Below, piece after piece: positions 1 to 6,132 of a stretch of DNA of 11,583 nucleotides. Location: contig JAEZKW010000027.1 of assembly GCA_023415375.1 (NCBI GenBank), positions 1 through 11,583 of the forward strand, written 5' to 3'. The position numbers were made by a program, and so were the translations under genes. Below the pieces are notes generated by a model, which worked only from the letters and a program-made list of their open reading frames with translations, made no database searches and was not told where the DNA came from. How positions within the stretch are numbered: position 1 is the stretch's first letter; each line of letters begins with the position of its first letter. Origin of the DNA: Bacillota bacterium. GTDB taxonomy: Bacteria; Bacillota; UBA4882; UBA8346.

Positions 1-453
1 GGTCAAAACACTCCCTCCGAGAACCTCTTCCGGATTAAAAGACGCGTTATGGACTCAACAATGGATCTGGCTTACATTGAACATTATATAACAGCCAAAC
101 CTTTAGCTCTGAAAACCATTACACCGAAAGACACTGAAATTATTTCAACCCTACCGCCTATTCAATTCCGCATTCAAACTCCCGGAATTCATTCTGTCAC
201 AGTCAAGGTCCGCAATCAAAAAGAATCTTTGACCCCGGATGACCAAGGAATTTATACTTTTAATAAAACCACCGCCCTGAAACCAGGATATATCATGGCC
301 ATCGTCAAAGGTTATGATGACCAAAACAATTACTATCTGGGATCCTGGGGGTTTAACTATCAAGTAGTTCATCAGCCTCAACCAACCGGCCCGTCACTGA
401 AGGAAGATCAGGATAGAAAAATGAAAGATCCGGGAACGAGTCCCAAGGCATGA
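1..453 (+). CDS. Unrecognised protein, C-terminal part (5' end outside the window)
   Basis: The reading frame is open from the first base to the TGA at 451-453, about 150 codons. The first ATG (position 49) has no Shine-Dalgarno sequence upstream, so the gene most likely begins before the window and this is its 3' end. Roughly the middle 75 residues (about positions 165-370) alternate hydrophobic and polar residues in a way that suggests a beta-sandwich, Ig-like or Big-type module: phrases such as FRIQTPG, VTVKVRNQ and GSWGFNYQV. The last 30 residues (KEDQDRKMKDPGTSPKA and before) are polar, proline-containing and probably disordered. I do not recognise the family. By analogy with similar modules it could be the C-terminus of a secreted or cell-surface protein, but that is inference. 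No cysteines or catalytic motifs are visible in this part. Confidence 0.6.
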   Translation, partial: GQNTPSENLFRIKRRVMDSTMDLAYIEHYITAKPLALKTITPKDTEIISTLPPIQFRIQTPGIHSVTVKVRNQKESLTPDDQGIYTFNKTTALKPGYIMAIVKGYDDQNNYYLGSWGFNYQVVHQPQPTGPSLKEDQDRKMKDPGTSPKA

Positions 454-508
454 AAAATCAACTCACCCCTTCAGCTAGCTGTGTGCCTGCTGTTACCTGC
501 TTGCCGCT

Positions 509-554
509 CCCCTCTCTCTGACTGATAGTTTTCACTGAACGCCTGAGAGAGGGG
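509..554. repeat. 10-bp inverted repeat (hairpin) downstream of the first gene
   Basis: CCCCTCTCTC at 509-518 is exactly complementary to GAGAGAGGGG at 545-554, with a 26-nt loop. The stem is GC-rich and would be stable in RNA. It lies 56 nt after the stop of the upstream gene, so it could end that transcript. However, AAATTTGTCC follows it rather than a run of T, so it is not a standard intrinsic terminator. It could also be a leader structure of the BON gene if transcription starts upstream of it. Confidence 0.6.
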
Positions 555-613
555 AAATTTGTCCGATATCGGCTCTTGTTACTTTTTATACAATCTCTAG
601 CCCAGTTAATTTA

Positions 614-641
614 TTGACAGCTTTTTGTCCTCTCATAAAAA
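614..641 (+). promoter_or_regulatory. Possible sigma-A promoter for the BON gene
   Basis: A perfect TTGACA (614-619) is followed after 16 bp by TAAAAA (636-641, four of six matches to TATAAT). Transcription from here would give a leader of about 155 nt before the ATG at 803. The -10 match is poor, so this is only a candidate. Confidence 0.28.
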
Positions 642-802
642 ATGTAGCTATAGTTTACAGTCCATCAACCTTCACCTCCATGATCTTCCCTCGTACGGGT
701 TGCCAATTCCAAAATTTAACAATTATTTTCCCGCAAGATTCACCTGATTAAATCTATACTTTAATAGCAATAATAACTCTAATTCAAATAAAGGAGGGCG
801 CG

Positions 803-1681
803 ATGACGAATATAGTGGATGAGGGATTGGGAATCAAGATTCAGCAAAAGCTCAGTGTTCATCCTCAATTGGCTCCCTACGCCTTAAAAACCCGGGTTTA
901 TCCAAATGGAACCGTACAAATTCAAGGAATAGTAGATGTCTTGGAAGAAAAGATCCAGGCAGAAGAATTAATTTGGAGTATTCCCGGGGTTAAAAAGGTC
1001 GAAAATAATATTACAGTTTGTACAGATGGCCAAATTGATGATTTTGATGTGGCTTTCGAAGTGGCCGAAGAGTTCCAGGCAAACCCTGAGGTTCCAGTTA
1101 CTGTAGGGGTCAAAGTAACCGGTGGTGAAGTACAATTAATGGGCCGCGTCTCAAGCTGCATCCAGGCCCAGGAAGCAGTAGAAACTGCTGCTAAAGCCCG
1201 CGGAGTCCGTGAAATTGTCAGCCGCCTAAAAATGTCTGAAACAATCGATGATGCTAGTTTGAATAATCAAGTCCAAGCCGCATTAATGGCTGAACCCGCA
1301 TTAATTCCTGGCCGTATTAAAAGTGTCGCCCAGCACGGTACCGTTACATTGTTTGGTAAAGTTCCCGAAAGTCAAGCAACACTGGCTTTAGAAACTGCCA
1401 TGAAGGTTCCAGGTGTTAAACATATTAAAAATTCACTGAATCAACATGTAAGCGAGAGCGACGATCAAATTACCATTCGTTTCATTGAGCAAATTGCCGC
1501 CAACCCCTATCTTAACCAATTGCCAATCAGCATTAATGTTACCGGCGGCCGGATCATTGTTTCCGGGGTCATCGATAGCCTCAAAGCCAAACGGGACATC
1601 GAGGAGATCCTCCACCGTTTGCCGGAGGAATTTAAACAAGATATTTACCAGATAGAAAACCAGCTTCGTCTGGAACAGTAG
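803..1681 (+). CDS. Four-BON-domain protein
   Basis: The 292-residue protein is made almost entirely of four successive BON-type modules at about residues 5-72, 79-145, 149-215 and 221-290. Each has the family pattern: a helix, a strand pair around a conserved glycine (NGTVQIQG, GGEVQLMG, HGTVTLFG, GGRIIVSG), a second helix, then a PGV-type turn and a strand ending in VENNI, VSRLK, IKNSL or IENQL. BON domains are known from OsmY and related proteins and are thought to bind phospholipid or other ligands. There is no signal peptide or membrane segment, so the sequence predicts a cytoplasmic protein, unlike OsmY. The ATG is preceded by AAGGAGG (791-797) at 5-nt spacing, which fixes the start. 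It appears to be a single-gene unit, convergent with cca. The domain call is firm; the role is unknown. Confidence 0.88.
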   Translation: MTNIVDEGLGIKIQQKLSVHPQLAPYALKTRVYPNGTVQIQGIVDVLEEKIQAEELIWSIPGVKKVENNITVCTDGQIDDFDVAFEVAEEFQANPEVPVTVGVKVTGGEVQLMGRVSSCIQAQEAVETAAKARGVREIVSRLKMSETIDDASLNNQVQAALMAEPALIPGRIKSVAQHGTVTLFGKVPESQATLALETAMKVPGVKHIKNSLNQHVSESDDQITIRFIEQIAANPYLNQLPISINVTGGRIIVSGVIDSLKAKRDIEEILHRLPEEFKQDIYQIENQLRLEQ

Positions 1682-1813
1682 TCAGTGAAATAGTTAGTTT
1701 TAGTATATAGGTTTATTGGTTATTGGTTTAGGGTCATTGGTTTTTTCCTTTAGCGATAAACTGCCGAGAAGGGATAAGTCGATTCGCGCGTGGGTACGGC
1801 TGGCCTTGAATGA
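1682..1813. other. Convergent intergenic region with short ATTGGTT repeats
   Basis: This 132-bp stretch separates the ends of the BON gene and cca. It carries TATTGGTT at 1714-1721, TATTGGTT again at 1721-1728 and CATTGGTT at 1735-1742, followed by a T run. I see no stable hairpin, so no intrinsic terminator can be supported for either gene. Confidence 0.45.
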
Positions 1814-3226
1814 TTAAGATCTTTTGCGTAAAGACAGAAGATAATTCTTGGCCAGATCCAACAAAACTGTTTTTTGATTTTTGGAGGGTTCATCGAGGAT
1901 TTTTTCTTTTAAATAGTCCAAAATTTCTCCGATTACAGGGCCAGGAGTCAAATTAAGCTCTTCCATCAAGTCTTTACCATTAATGGCTAGTTGAAACGGA
2001 TTCGATCCATTTTCAGCCGATAATACCAGGCTAACCCGTTCACAGATTTCATTCCAAAACTCCCAAGTTTGATAATCAATGCTTCGGATCCGAGAGTCGG
2101 TGGCAACAATATCGGCCCGGCGTAACTCAAGAAGGTCAAATATCAGGTCAGAGCCGATTCTATCAGCTAAACGCCTAATTGCACCATCACTTGTTTGATG
2201 ATCAATGTAAAACATATGATTTTGAATTAAAAGCGTTACCGGTTGAATAATTTTTTGAGGATAATGGAGTCGTCCTAAAATAGTCTTTCCAAGTTCGGCG
2301 CCAACCTTCTCATGACCATAAAAACGAACCCCGCTTTGGTCCATAATCTTGGTCAAAGGTTTCCCAATATCATGAAGCAGGGCTGCCAGTCTTAAATGAA
2401 GCTGAGGACGGACTGCAACTACAGTCGCCTTTAAATGATTCCATAAAGCAGGTTGCTCTCTCCCAATAATCCAGCCATTACTTTCCTCAGCAGGTTTTAA
2501 CAATTCTGGTATAAAAGCATTCAATAATCCGCTTTTTTGGAGTCCCTGAAGGCCCCGATCAACCTCAGGCCCAATTAACAACTTACTGAATTCATCCCGA
2601 ATACGTTCAAAACTGACACCTGTAGCGTAAGTGGGATTCACAGCTTGTTCGGTGGGCCAGTGGGGCCGTAATTCTAAAACAGATAAAAATCGATAAAAGC
2701 GAAACATCCGCAAGCCATCTTCATGAAAACGCTGCCCAGGATCGCCCACAGTCTTCAAGAGACGTTGGCGGATATCTTTTCTCCCACCAAAAGGATCAAT
2801 CAATTCTTGGGTCAAAAAATCGTAAGCCAGAGCATTGATTGTGAAATCACGTCGACTTAGATCAGTGACAATATCCCTGGTGAAACGAATTTCTCGTGGG
2901 TGGCGTCCATCCTCATATGCTATGTCTTCTCTTAAGGTTGTAATTTCCGCATCATGACCTTCCCAGAATACAGTGATCGTCCCAAATTTTTCACCGGTTG
3001 TAAGGACCTTCCCAAATATTCGGGTTACTTGCTCCGGCAATGCGTCACTAGCCAAGTCCCAATCATTGGGCTCTTTTTCCCACAACAGATCCCGTACTGC
3101 GCCACCGACTAAATAAGCCTGAAAACCATTATGAATTAACTGTCCTGCAACTTCTGCAACCCAAGCCGGTATTTGGCGGAAATTGAGCTTTTCAGTCGTT
3201 GTTAGTTGCAATCTTACTGAAGACAT
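1814..3226 (-). CDS. cca: CCA-adding tRNA nucleotidyltransferase with HD domain
   Basis: The enzyme adds or repairs the 3'-terminal CCA of tRNAs using CTP and ATP. The 470-residue protein shows the class II nucleotidyltransferase motifs in order: GGAVRD at 41-46, the metal-binding DWD at 55-57, RRDFTINALAYD at 125-136, and the nucleotide-template region EDGLRMFRFYRF at 169-180. An HD phosphohydrolase domain follows, with HD at 285-286 (LLHDIGKP) and a further metal-type His in GHEKVGA at 304-310. A C-terminal region with GPVIGEIL (429-436) is typical of bacterial CCA enzymes. The B. subtilis enzyme lacks the HD domain, so this is the longer HD-containing type. GGGGAG at 3234-3239 lies 7 nt before the ATG. 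The upstream iron-sulfur gene ends only 25 bp away, so the two are probably one transcript. Some relatives are split into CC- and A-adding enzymes or act as poly(A) polymerases. With a single copy visible, full CCA addition is the likeliest role. Confidence 0.93.
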   Translation of the reverse strand: MSSVRLQLTTTEKLNFRQIPAWVAEVAGQLIHNGFQAYLVGGAVRDLLWEKEPNDWDLASDALPEQVTRIFGKVLTTGEKFGTITVFWEGHDAEITTLREDIAYEDGRHPREIRFTRDIVTDLSRRDFTINALAYDFLTQELIDPFGGRKDIRQRLLKTVGDPGQRFHEDGLRMFRFYRFLSVLELRPHWPTEQAVNPTYATGVSFERIRDEFSKLLIGPEVDRGLQGLQKSGLLNAFIPELLKPAEESNGWIIGREQPALWNHLKATVVAVRPQLHLRLAALLHDIGKPLTKIMDQSGVRFYGHEKVGAELGKTILGRLHYPQKIIQPVTLLIQNHMFYIDHQTSDGAIRRLADRIGSDLIFDLLELRRADIVATDSRIRSIDYQTWEFWNEICERVSLVLSAENGSNPFQLAINGKDLMEELNLTPGPVIGEILDYLKEKILDEPSKNQKTVLLDLAKNYLLSLRKRS

Positions 3227-3251
3227 TGTGACGCTCCCCGCTTAAGTCTCT

Positions 3252-4520
3252 TCAGCCCGATACTTTATCGATGCGGCGAATCGAAACATGTAAGGCCTCA
3301 CGCTGACAAAAATCCTGGCACCGCAAACAGCAAATACATTCTGAGTTGTCGACTTTTGGTAAATCGGTAATGGTATTAATCGCTTCGATTCCATTCATCG
3401 GACAATCACCACTGGTGCATTTGCCACATACCATGCAAGTACCGGCATCGGCCCGCATCTTTAAAATTGCTAGACGGGAGGTTAATGCAAAAATGGCTCC
3501 TAAAGGACAAATATAACGGCAAATGGGTCTTTCGATTAATAACGAAACGATCATTGTCAATAGTAAAAAGAAAATTGCCAACTCTGTTCCGTTAAAATGG
3601 ACTAAGACTTTTAACGGCCCGTAATGATCCCACAAATTATTCCCGGTACGCCAGGCTATATACAGGAAAACCACAAGGATTAAATATTTAAGATATTTTA
3701 AAACTGAGTCCGGCGCTGATGATATTTTAATTTTGGTCTTCGGATAAATTAATTCCTGAATGGCTCCTAATGGACAAATCCAGCCGCAATAAAAACGGCC
3801 AAGGAACAACGACAAAATTACCATGATTGCTAATATAATCAATGCACCACTAAATGTAAAGTTAGTTTTTGGAATCAGGTTAAAAATTGCCGAAATCGGA
3901 TCCAAAGAATTTCCTAAGTAGAAGCCTAGAATAATAATGCTTAAAAAGAGCAAAGGTCGTCGAAAGTTTTTCAATCTCAATAAATAAAAAATGAGGCCGA
4001 TGAAGGAAAAAATATACCATATTTGAAGGTTATAAGGATTCGAAACCCACCAAGTTCCAATATGCAACAAGATATTCTCAATTTTCAAAGAATTATGGTT
4101 GACCGGTGCATCTGTGAGAGAGCGCGCGCCTGTGTGCGGAGTTTTTGGGGTTGATGATCGAGCTACTTTTTTGGAGTCAGTCTTTTCAGTCTTTAAAGTA
4201 ATGTCGGTTTTCCCGCTAACAGATTTGGTCGGATGTTTTTTGCTTCCATCAACTGCCGTTCCGGCCTCGTTTGGTGTACTTGCCTGTGTCGCTGAATCTG
4301 TTTGAGGTTCGATAGCATCGGAAGAACTTTTCGATTCAGAGGTGGTAATCGCCTGATCTGCTAATAATAGCCGATTGTACAATGGTTTGTTAATAACGAT
4401 TGATTTGCCGTTTTGAACCGAAATGCCGGAAACAGCCCCGCCTTCCATGGCCAATAAATGAATGGGATTCATCCATAAAACAAAACAAGTCACGATTCCG
4501 ATTGAGAGTAATTTCCTCAT
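3252..4520 (-). CDS. NapH/CcoG-like 4Fe-4S polyferredoxin membrane protein
   Basis: This is a predicted electron-transfer protein. Residues 4-24 form a signal peptide or first membrane helix. Residues 57-145 are a Ser/Thr/Lys-rich low-complexity stretch. Hydrophobic segments lie at about 166-184, 188-204, 222-240, 275-290 and 312-330. Two CxxxCP motifs (C245/C249 in FYCGWICPLGA and C334/C338 in ICRYICPLGA) follow membrane segments, as in the NapH/NosR/RdxA-type family. The C-terminus has two ferredoxin-type clusters: C362, C365, C368, C373 followed by P, and C395, C398, C401, C405. The ATG is preceded on its strand by GAGGTGG (4527-4533) at 6-nt spacing. The gene is followed after 25 bp by cca and preceded by a 53-codon gene 183 bp upstream. 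No dedicated redox partner is encoded nearby, so its electron donor and acceptor cannot be deduced. The family call is strong; a specific name would be a guess. Confidence 0.87.
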   Translation of the reverse strand: MRKLLSIGIVTCFVLWMNPIHLLAMEGGAVSGISVQNGKSIVINKPLYNRLLLADQAITTSESKSSSDAIEPQTDSATQASTPNEAGTAVDGSKKHPTKSVSGKTDITLKTEKTDSKKVARSSTPKTPHTGARSLTDAPVNHNSLKIENILLHIGTWWVSNPYNLQIWYIFSFIGLIFYLLRLKNFRRPLLFLSIIILGFYLGNSLDPISAIFNLIPKTNFTFSGALIILAIMVILSLFLGRFYCGWICPLGAIQELIYPKTKIKISSAPDSVLKYLKYLILVVFLYIAWRTGNNLWDHYGPLKVLVHFNGTELAIFFLLLTMIVSLLIERPICRYICPLGAIFALTSRLAILKMRADAGTCMVCGKCTSGDCPMNGIEAINTITDLPKVDNSECICCLRCQDFCQREALHVSIRRIDKVSG

Positions 4521-4605
4521 CCCAAACCACCTCGTATTTTTATCGTGGATTCAAATCTTGTTAATTATTCCGCCTATTACCGATTATTTCCTACTTGAAT
4601 CGCCC

Positions 4606-4635
4606 ATTATTTTTAAAAATCTTAAAGTTGTTCAA
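4606..4635 (-). promoter_or_regulatory. Possible sigma-A promoter for the polyferredoxin-cca unit
   Basis: On the minus strand TTGAAC (4630-4635) and AATAAT (4606-4611, five of six matches to TATAAT) are 18 bp apart. They lie about 85 bp upstream of the polyferredoxin start, between it and the small upstream gene. The -35 match is four of six and the surroundings are AT-rich, so chance is a real alternative. Confidence 0.28.
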
Positions 4636-4703
4636 AAGTAGTTCAGGTGATAAATTTGATAAAAATTACTCCCTTTAGAATCTTTACAAATTTCCTTTCT
4701 TTT

Positions 4704-4865
4704 TTAGAGATTTACCGGCACTTTATCTTCATTTTTAGGATTTAATTTTTTGGATGTCACCGGAATAAAACGAATCGGCACTTGCCGTGATTTAAAAAAT
4801 TCACTTCCCAATACATTTAATAATAATTCATCAATATTGACTTTATTGTCGTGATTTTCTTTCAT
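4704..4865 (-). CDS. Small protein of 53 residues, unrecognised
   Basis: The frame begins MKENHDNKVNIDELL and ends DKVPVNL. It is supported by a strong Shine-Dalgarno sequence, GGAGGGG on the minus strand (4873-4879), 7 nt before the ATG. The product is polar and rich in Lys and Asn, with a possible short amphipathic helix around residues 11-25 (IDELLLNVLGSEFF) followed by a basic, proline-containing tail. It has no cysteine, signal peptide or membrane segment. It sits between the divergent spoIID block and the polyferredoxin gene, 183 bp upstream of the latter on the same strand, so it may be co-transcribed with it or stand alone. I do not recognise the family. The ribosome binding site and start context make a real gene more likely than not; the function is unknown. 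Confidence 0.6.
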   Translation of the reverse strand: MKENHDNKVNIDELLLNVLGSEFFKSRQVPIRFIPVTSKKLNPKNEDKVPVNL

Positions 4866-4906
4866 TAAAGAACCCCTCCATTTTAACCCTACCTTTTTAT
4901 CGGCGA

Positions 4907-4912
4907 ATTATA
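4907..4912 (-). promoter_or_regulatory. Possible -10 box for the 53-codon gene
   Basis: On the minus strand a perfect TATAAT lies about 40 nt upstream of the start codon, giving a plausible short leader that contains the GGAGGGG site. No good -35 box is found 16-18 bp upstream of it. The region is AT-rich, so confidence is low. Confidence 0.25.
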
Positions 4913-4935
4913 TATGCTTTTTATGGTATTTTCGC

Positions 4936-4964
4936 TAATATTTCGTTAACATTTAACAAACTTT
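4936..4964 (+). promoter_or_regulatory. Candidate sigma-E promoter for spoIID
   Basis: TAATATT (4936-4942) fits the sigma-E -35 consensus KMATATT at every position. At the usual 14-bp spacing, CAAACTTT (4957-4964) matches the -10 consensus CATACAMT at five of eight positions. In B. subtilis spoIID is transcribed by sigma-E. The leader would be about 130 nt. The weak -10 box keeps this a candidate only. Confidence 0.28.
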
Positions 4965-5085
4965 TCCCTTCTCAATAAACTTCTCTTAACAAAAAAAACA
5001 TCGAAGTTCCAACTTTTATTTATGACGATTTCTTTGGTAAATTTCACGGATGCATCTTTTAGAACTCAACAGCATAATGTGAAAC

Positions 5086-5092
5086 AAGGAGG
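5086..5092 (+). promoter_or_regulatory. Ribosome binding site that fixes the spoIID start
   Basis: AAGGAGG is a full Shine-Dalgarno match located 7 nt before GTG at 5100. It sits inside the longer open frame that could begin with ATG at 5022, where no such site is present. It therefore argues for initiation at the GTG. Confidence 0.8.
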
Positions 5093-5099
5093 TCATAGA

Positions 5100-6041
5100 G
5101 TGCGCTCCCTAAATGCTATTATTCGTCTGTTGCTAATCATTTTATTGGTGTTAACGCCGCTGATTCTACTAAAAAAAATAGCGCCCCCAACGCAAAATTA
5201 TCTGCCAACAATACCGATTACGCTATTATCAAAAAGTGAAGGCAAAATCTATCATACTGATCTTGAGAATTATTTAGTTGGTGTTGTTGCTGCCGAGATG
5301 CCAGCCAATTTTGAAATTGATGCCTTAAAAGCTCAAACAATCGCGGCTCGAACCTTAGCTGTTCAAAGATTGAAACGCTTCGGGGGGCGTGGTTGCGGGC
5401 ATTATCCCGGCGTCGATTTTTGTGATGATCCCAGCGAAAATCAGGCTTGGCAATCGGTATCTGAATTGAAAACAAAATGGGGAGAAGATTTCCCCCGACT
5501 TTATGCCAAAATTAGCCGGGCTGTTAGGGGCACGTCTGGAATCATTATGACATACCATAAAAAGCCCATAGATGCCCTGTTTCACTCTACTTGTGGTGTT
5601 GGCACGGCTGACGCTTCAGAGATATGGCACCATCAAGTCCCTTATTTACAGGGTGTCAATTGCGGTTTCGATTCTCAATCCCCTCGATATATGAGTCAAA
5701 TTAAATATAGTTGGTCAGAATTGGCTCGCCGTCTTCAAATACCCTTAAGCCGCTTAAAAACCATCCGAATCCGGCAACGCTCTAGTCGTGGGAGGGTTTT
5801 ATGGATATCCGTCGATAAATCTCTTTATTCGGGCGAAAATTTTCGAAAAGCTTTGGCCTTAAACTCCACCTGCTTCACCTGTAGTGCATCGAGAAACGAT
5901 GTCACCTTCAACACGATTGGATATGGACATGGCGTAGGCATGTGTCAATATGGGGCCAATGGTATGGCAAAGCAAGGTTATACATATTTGCAAATCCTAT
6001 ACCATTATTATCAGGGAATTCAATTGAGTCGCATCAACTAA
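5100..6041 (+). CDS. spoIID: Stage II sporulation protein D (engulfment lytic transglycosylase)
   Basis: SpoIID acts with SpoIIM and SpoIIP in the mother-cell membrane to remodel septal peptidoglycan during engulfment. It cleaves denuded glycan strands. With the GTG start (chosen for the AAGGAGG 7 nt upstream) the protein has 313 residues, close to the roughly 340 of B. subtilis. One membrane helix (about 7-24) anchors an extracellular domain. Family motifs are clear: LENYLVGVVAAEMP at 55-68 with E66 at the catalytic glutamate position, ALKAQTIAARTLAV at 75-88, FHSTCGVGTA at 161-170, and GYGHGVGMCQYGANGMA at 274-290. Cysteines are unusually many (C99, C108, C165, C188, C258, C261, C282). C165, together with a His such as H162, fits the zinc site described for clostridial SpoIID. 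It leads the block with the M23 protein, spoIIID and mbl, the same order as in B. subtilis. Confidence 0.95.
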   Translation: MRSLNAIIRLLLIILLVLTPLILLKKIAPPTQNYLPTIPITLLSKSEGKIYHTDLENYLVGVVAAEMPANFEIDALKAQTIAARTLAVQRLKRFGGRGCGHYPGVDFCDDPSENQAWQSVSELKTKWGEDFPRLYAKISRAVRGTSGIIMTYHKKPIDALFHSTCGVGTADASEIWHHQVPYLQGVNCGFDSQSPRYMSQIKYSWSELARRLQIPLSRLKTIRIRQRSSRGRVLWISVDKSLYSGENFRKALALNSTCFTCSASRNDVTFNTIGYGHGVGMCQYGANGMAKQGYTYLQILYHYYQGIQLSRIN

Positions 6042-6120
6042 AACCAAAGACGTTTCTTGGTCTGTACATTTAACTAAAGAACACGGATAATTCTTCCTGC
6101 AGAGGCAAAGACTACACCAT

Positions 6121-6128
6121 GAGGTGAT
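6121..6128 (+). promoter_or_regulatory. Ribosome binding site that fixes the TTG start of the M23 gene
   Basis: GAGGTGAT matches the complement of the 16S rRNA 3' end. The GAGG core lies 8 nt before TTG at 6133. The GTG at 6124 lies inside this site and so is an unlikely start. Confidence 0.7.
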
Positions 6129-6132
6129 TGTC

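Larger units (their letters stand above)
454..802. other. 348-bp intergenic region
   Basis: There is no convincing gene here on either strand. The longest ATG frame seen on the plus strand (starting at 679, 23 codons) lacks a ribosome binding site. The stretch contains the 10-bp inverted repeat at 509-554, a TTGACA box at 614-619, and the strong ribosome binding site of the next gene at 791-797. A further TATACT box at 755-760 has no recognisable -35 partner. Confidence 0.6.

Noticed and set aside
1711..1746. ATTGGTT repeats as a CRISPR-like or insertion-sequence remnant
   Set aside because: Units are 7-8 bp, partly overlapping and only three in number, with no spacers, terminal repeats or transposase.
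4099..4305. Plus-strand open frame of 68 codons
   Set aside because: It is antisense to the Ser/Thr/Lys-rich linker of the polyferredoxin gene and has no ribosome binding site or recognisable content.
4656..4745. 29-codon plus-strand frame with TTG start behind AGGTGAT
   Set aside because: It overlaps the better-supported minus-strand small gene, its product is a low-information hydrophobic string, and the AGGTGAT could be coincidence in AT-rich DNA.
5052..5080. GCATCTT-14 bp-CATAATGT as a sigma-E promoter for spoIID
   Set aside because: Transcription would start inside the AAGGAGG ribosome binding site, leaving no usable leader.
5022..5099. ATG at 5022 as the spoIID start, adding 26 residues
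   Set aside because: There is no ribosome binding site before it, the added residues are not SpoIID-like, and a perfect AAGGAGG stands 7 nt before GTG at 5100.
6043..6061. ACCAA...TTGGT inverted repeat after spoIID as a terminator
   Set aside because: The uninterrupted stem is only 5 bp and no T run follows.
6064..6093. GTACA-16 bp-GGATAATTC as a sigma-F promoter for the M23 gene
   Set aside because: The spacing is right, and sigma-F control would be expected from B. subtilis. But three positions of the -10 element and one of the -35 do not fit, so it is too weak to list.
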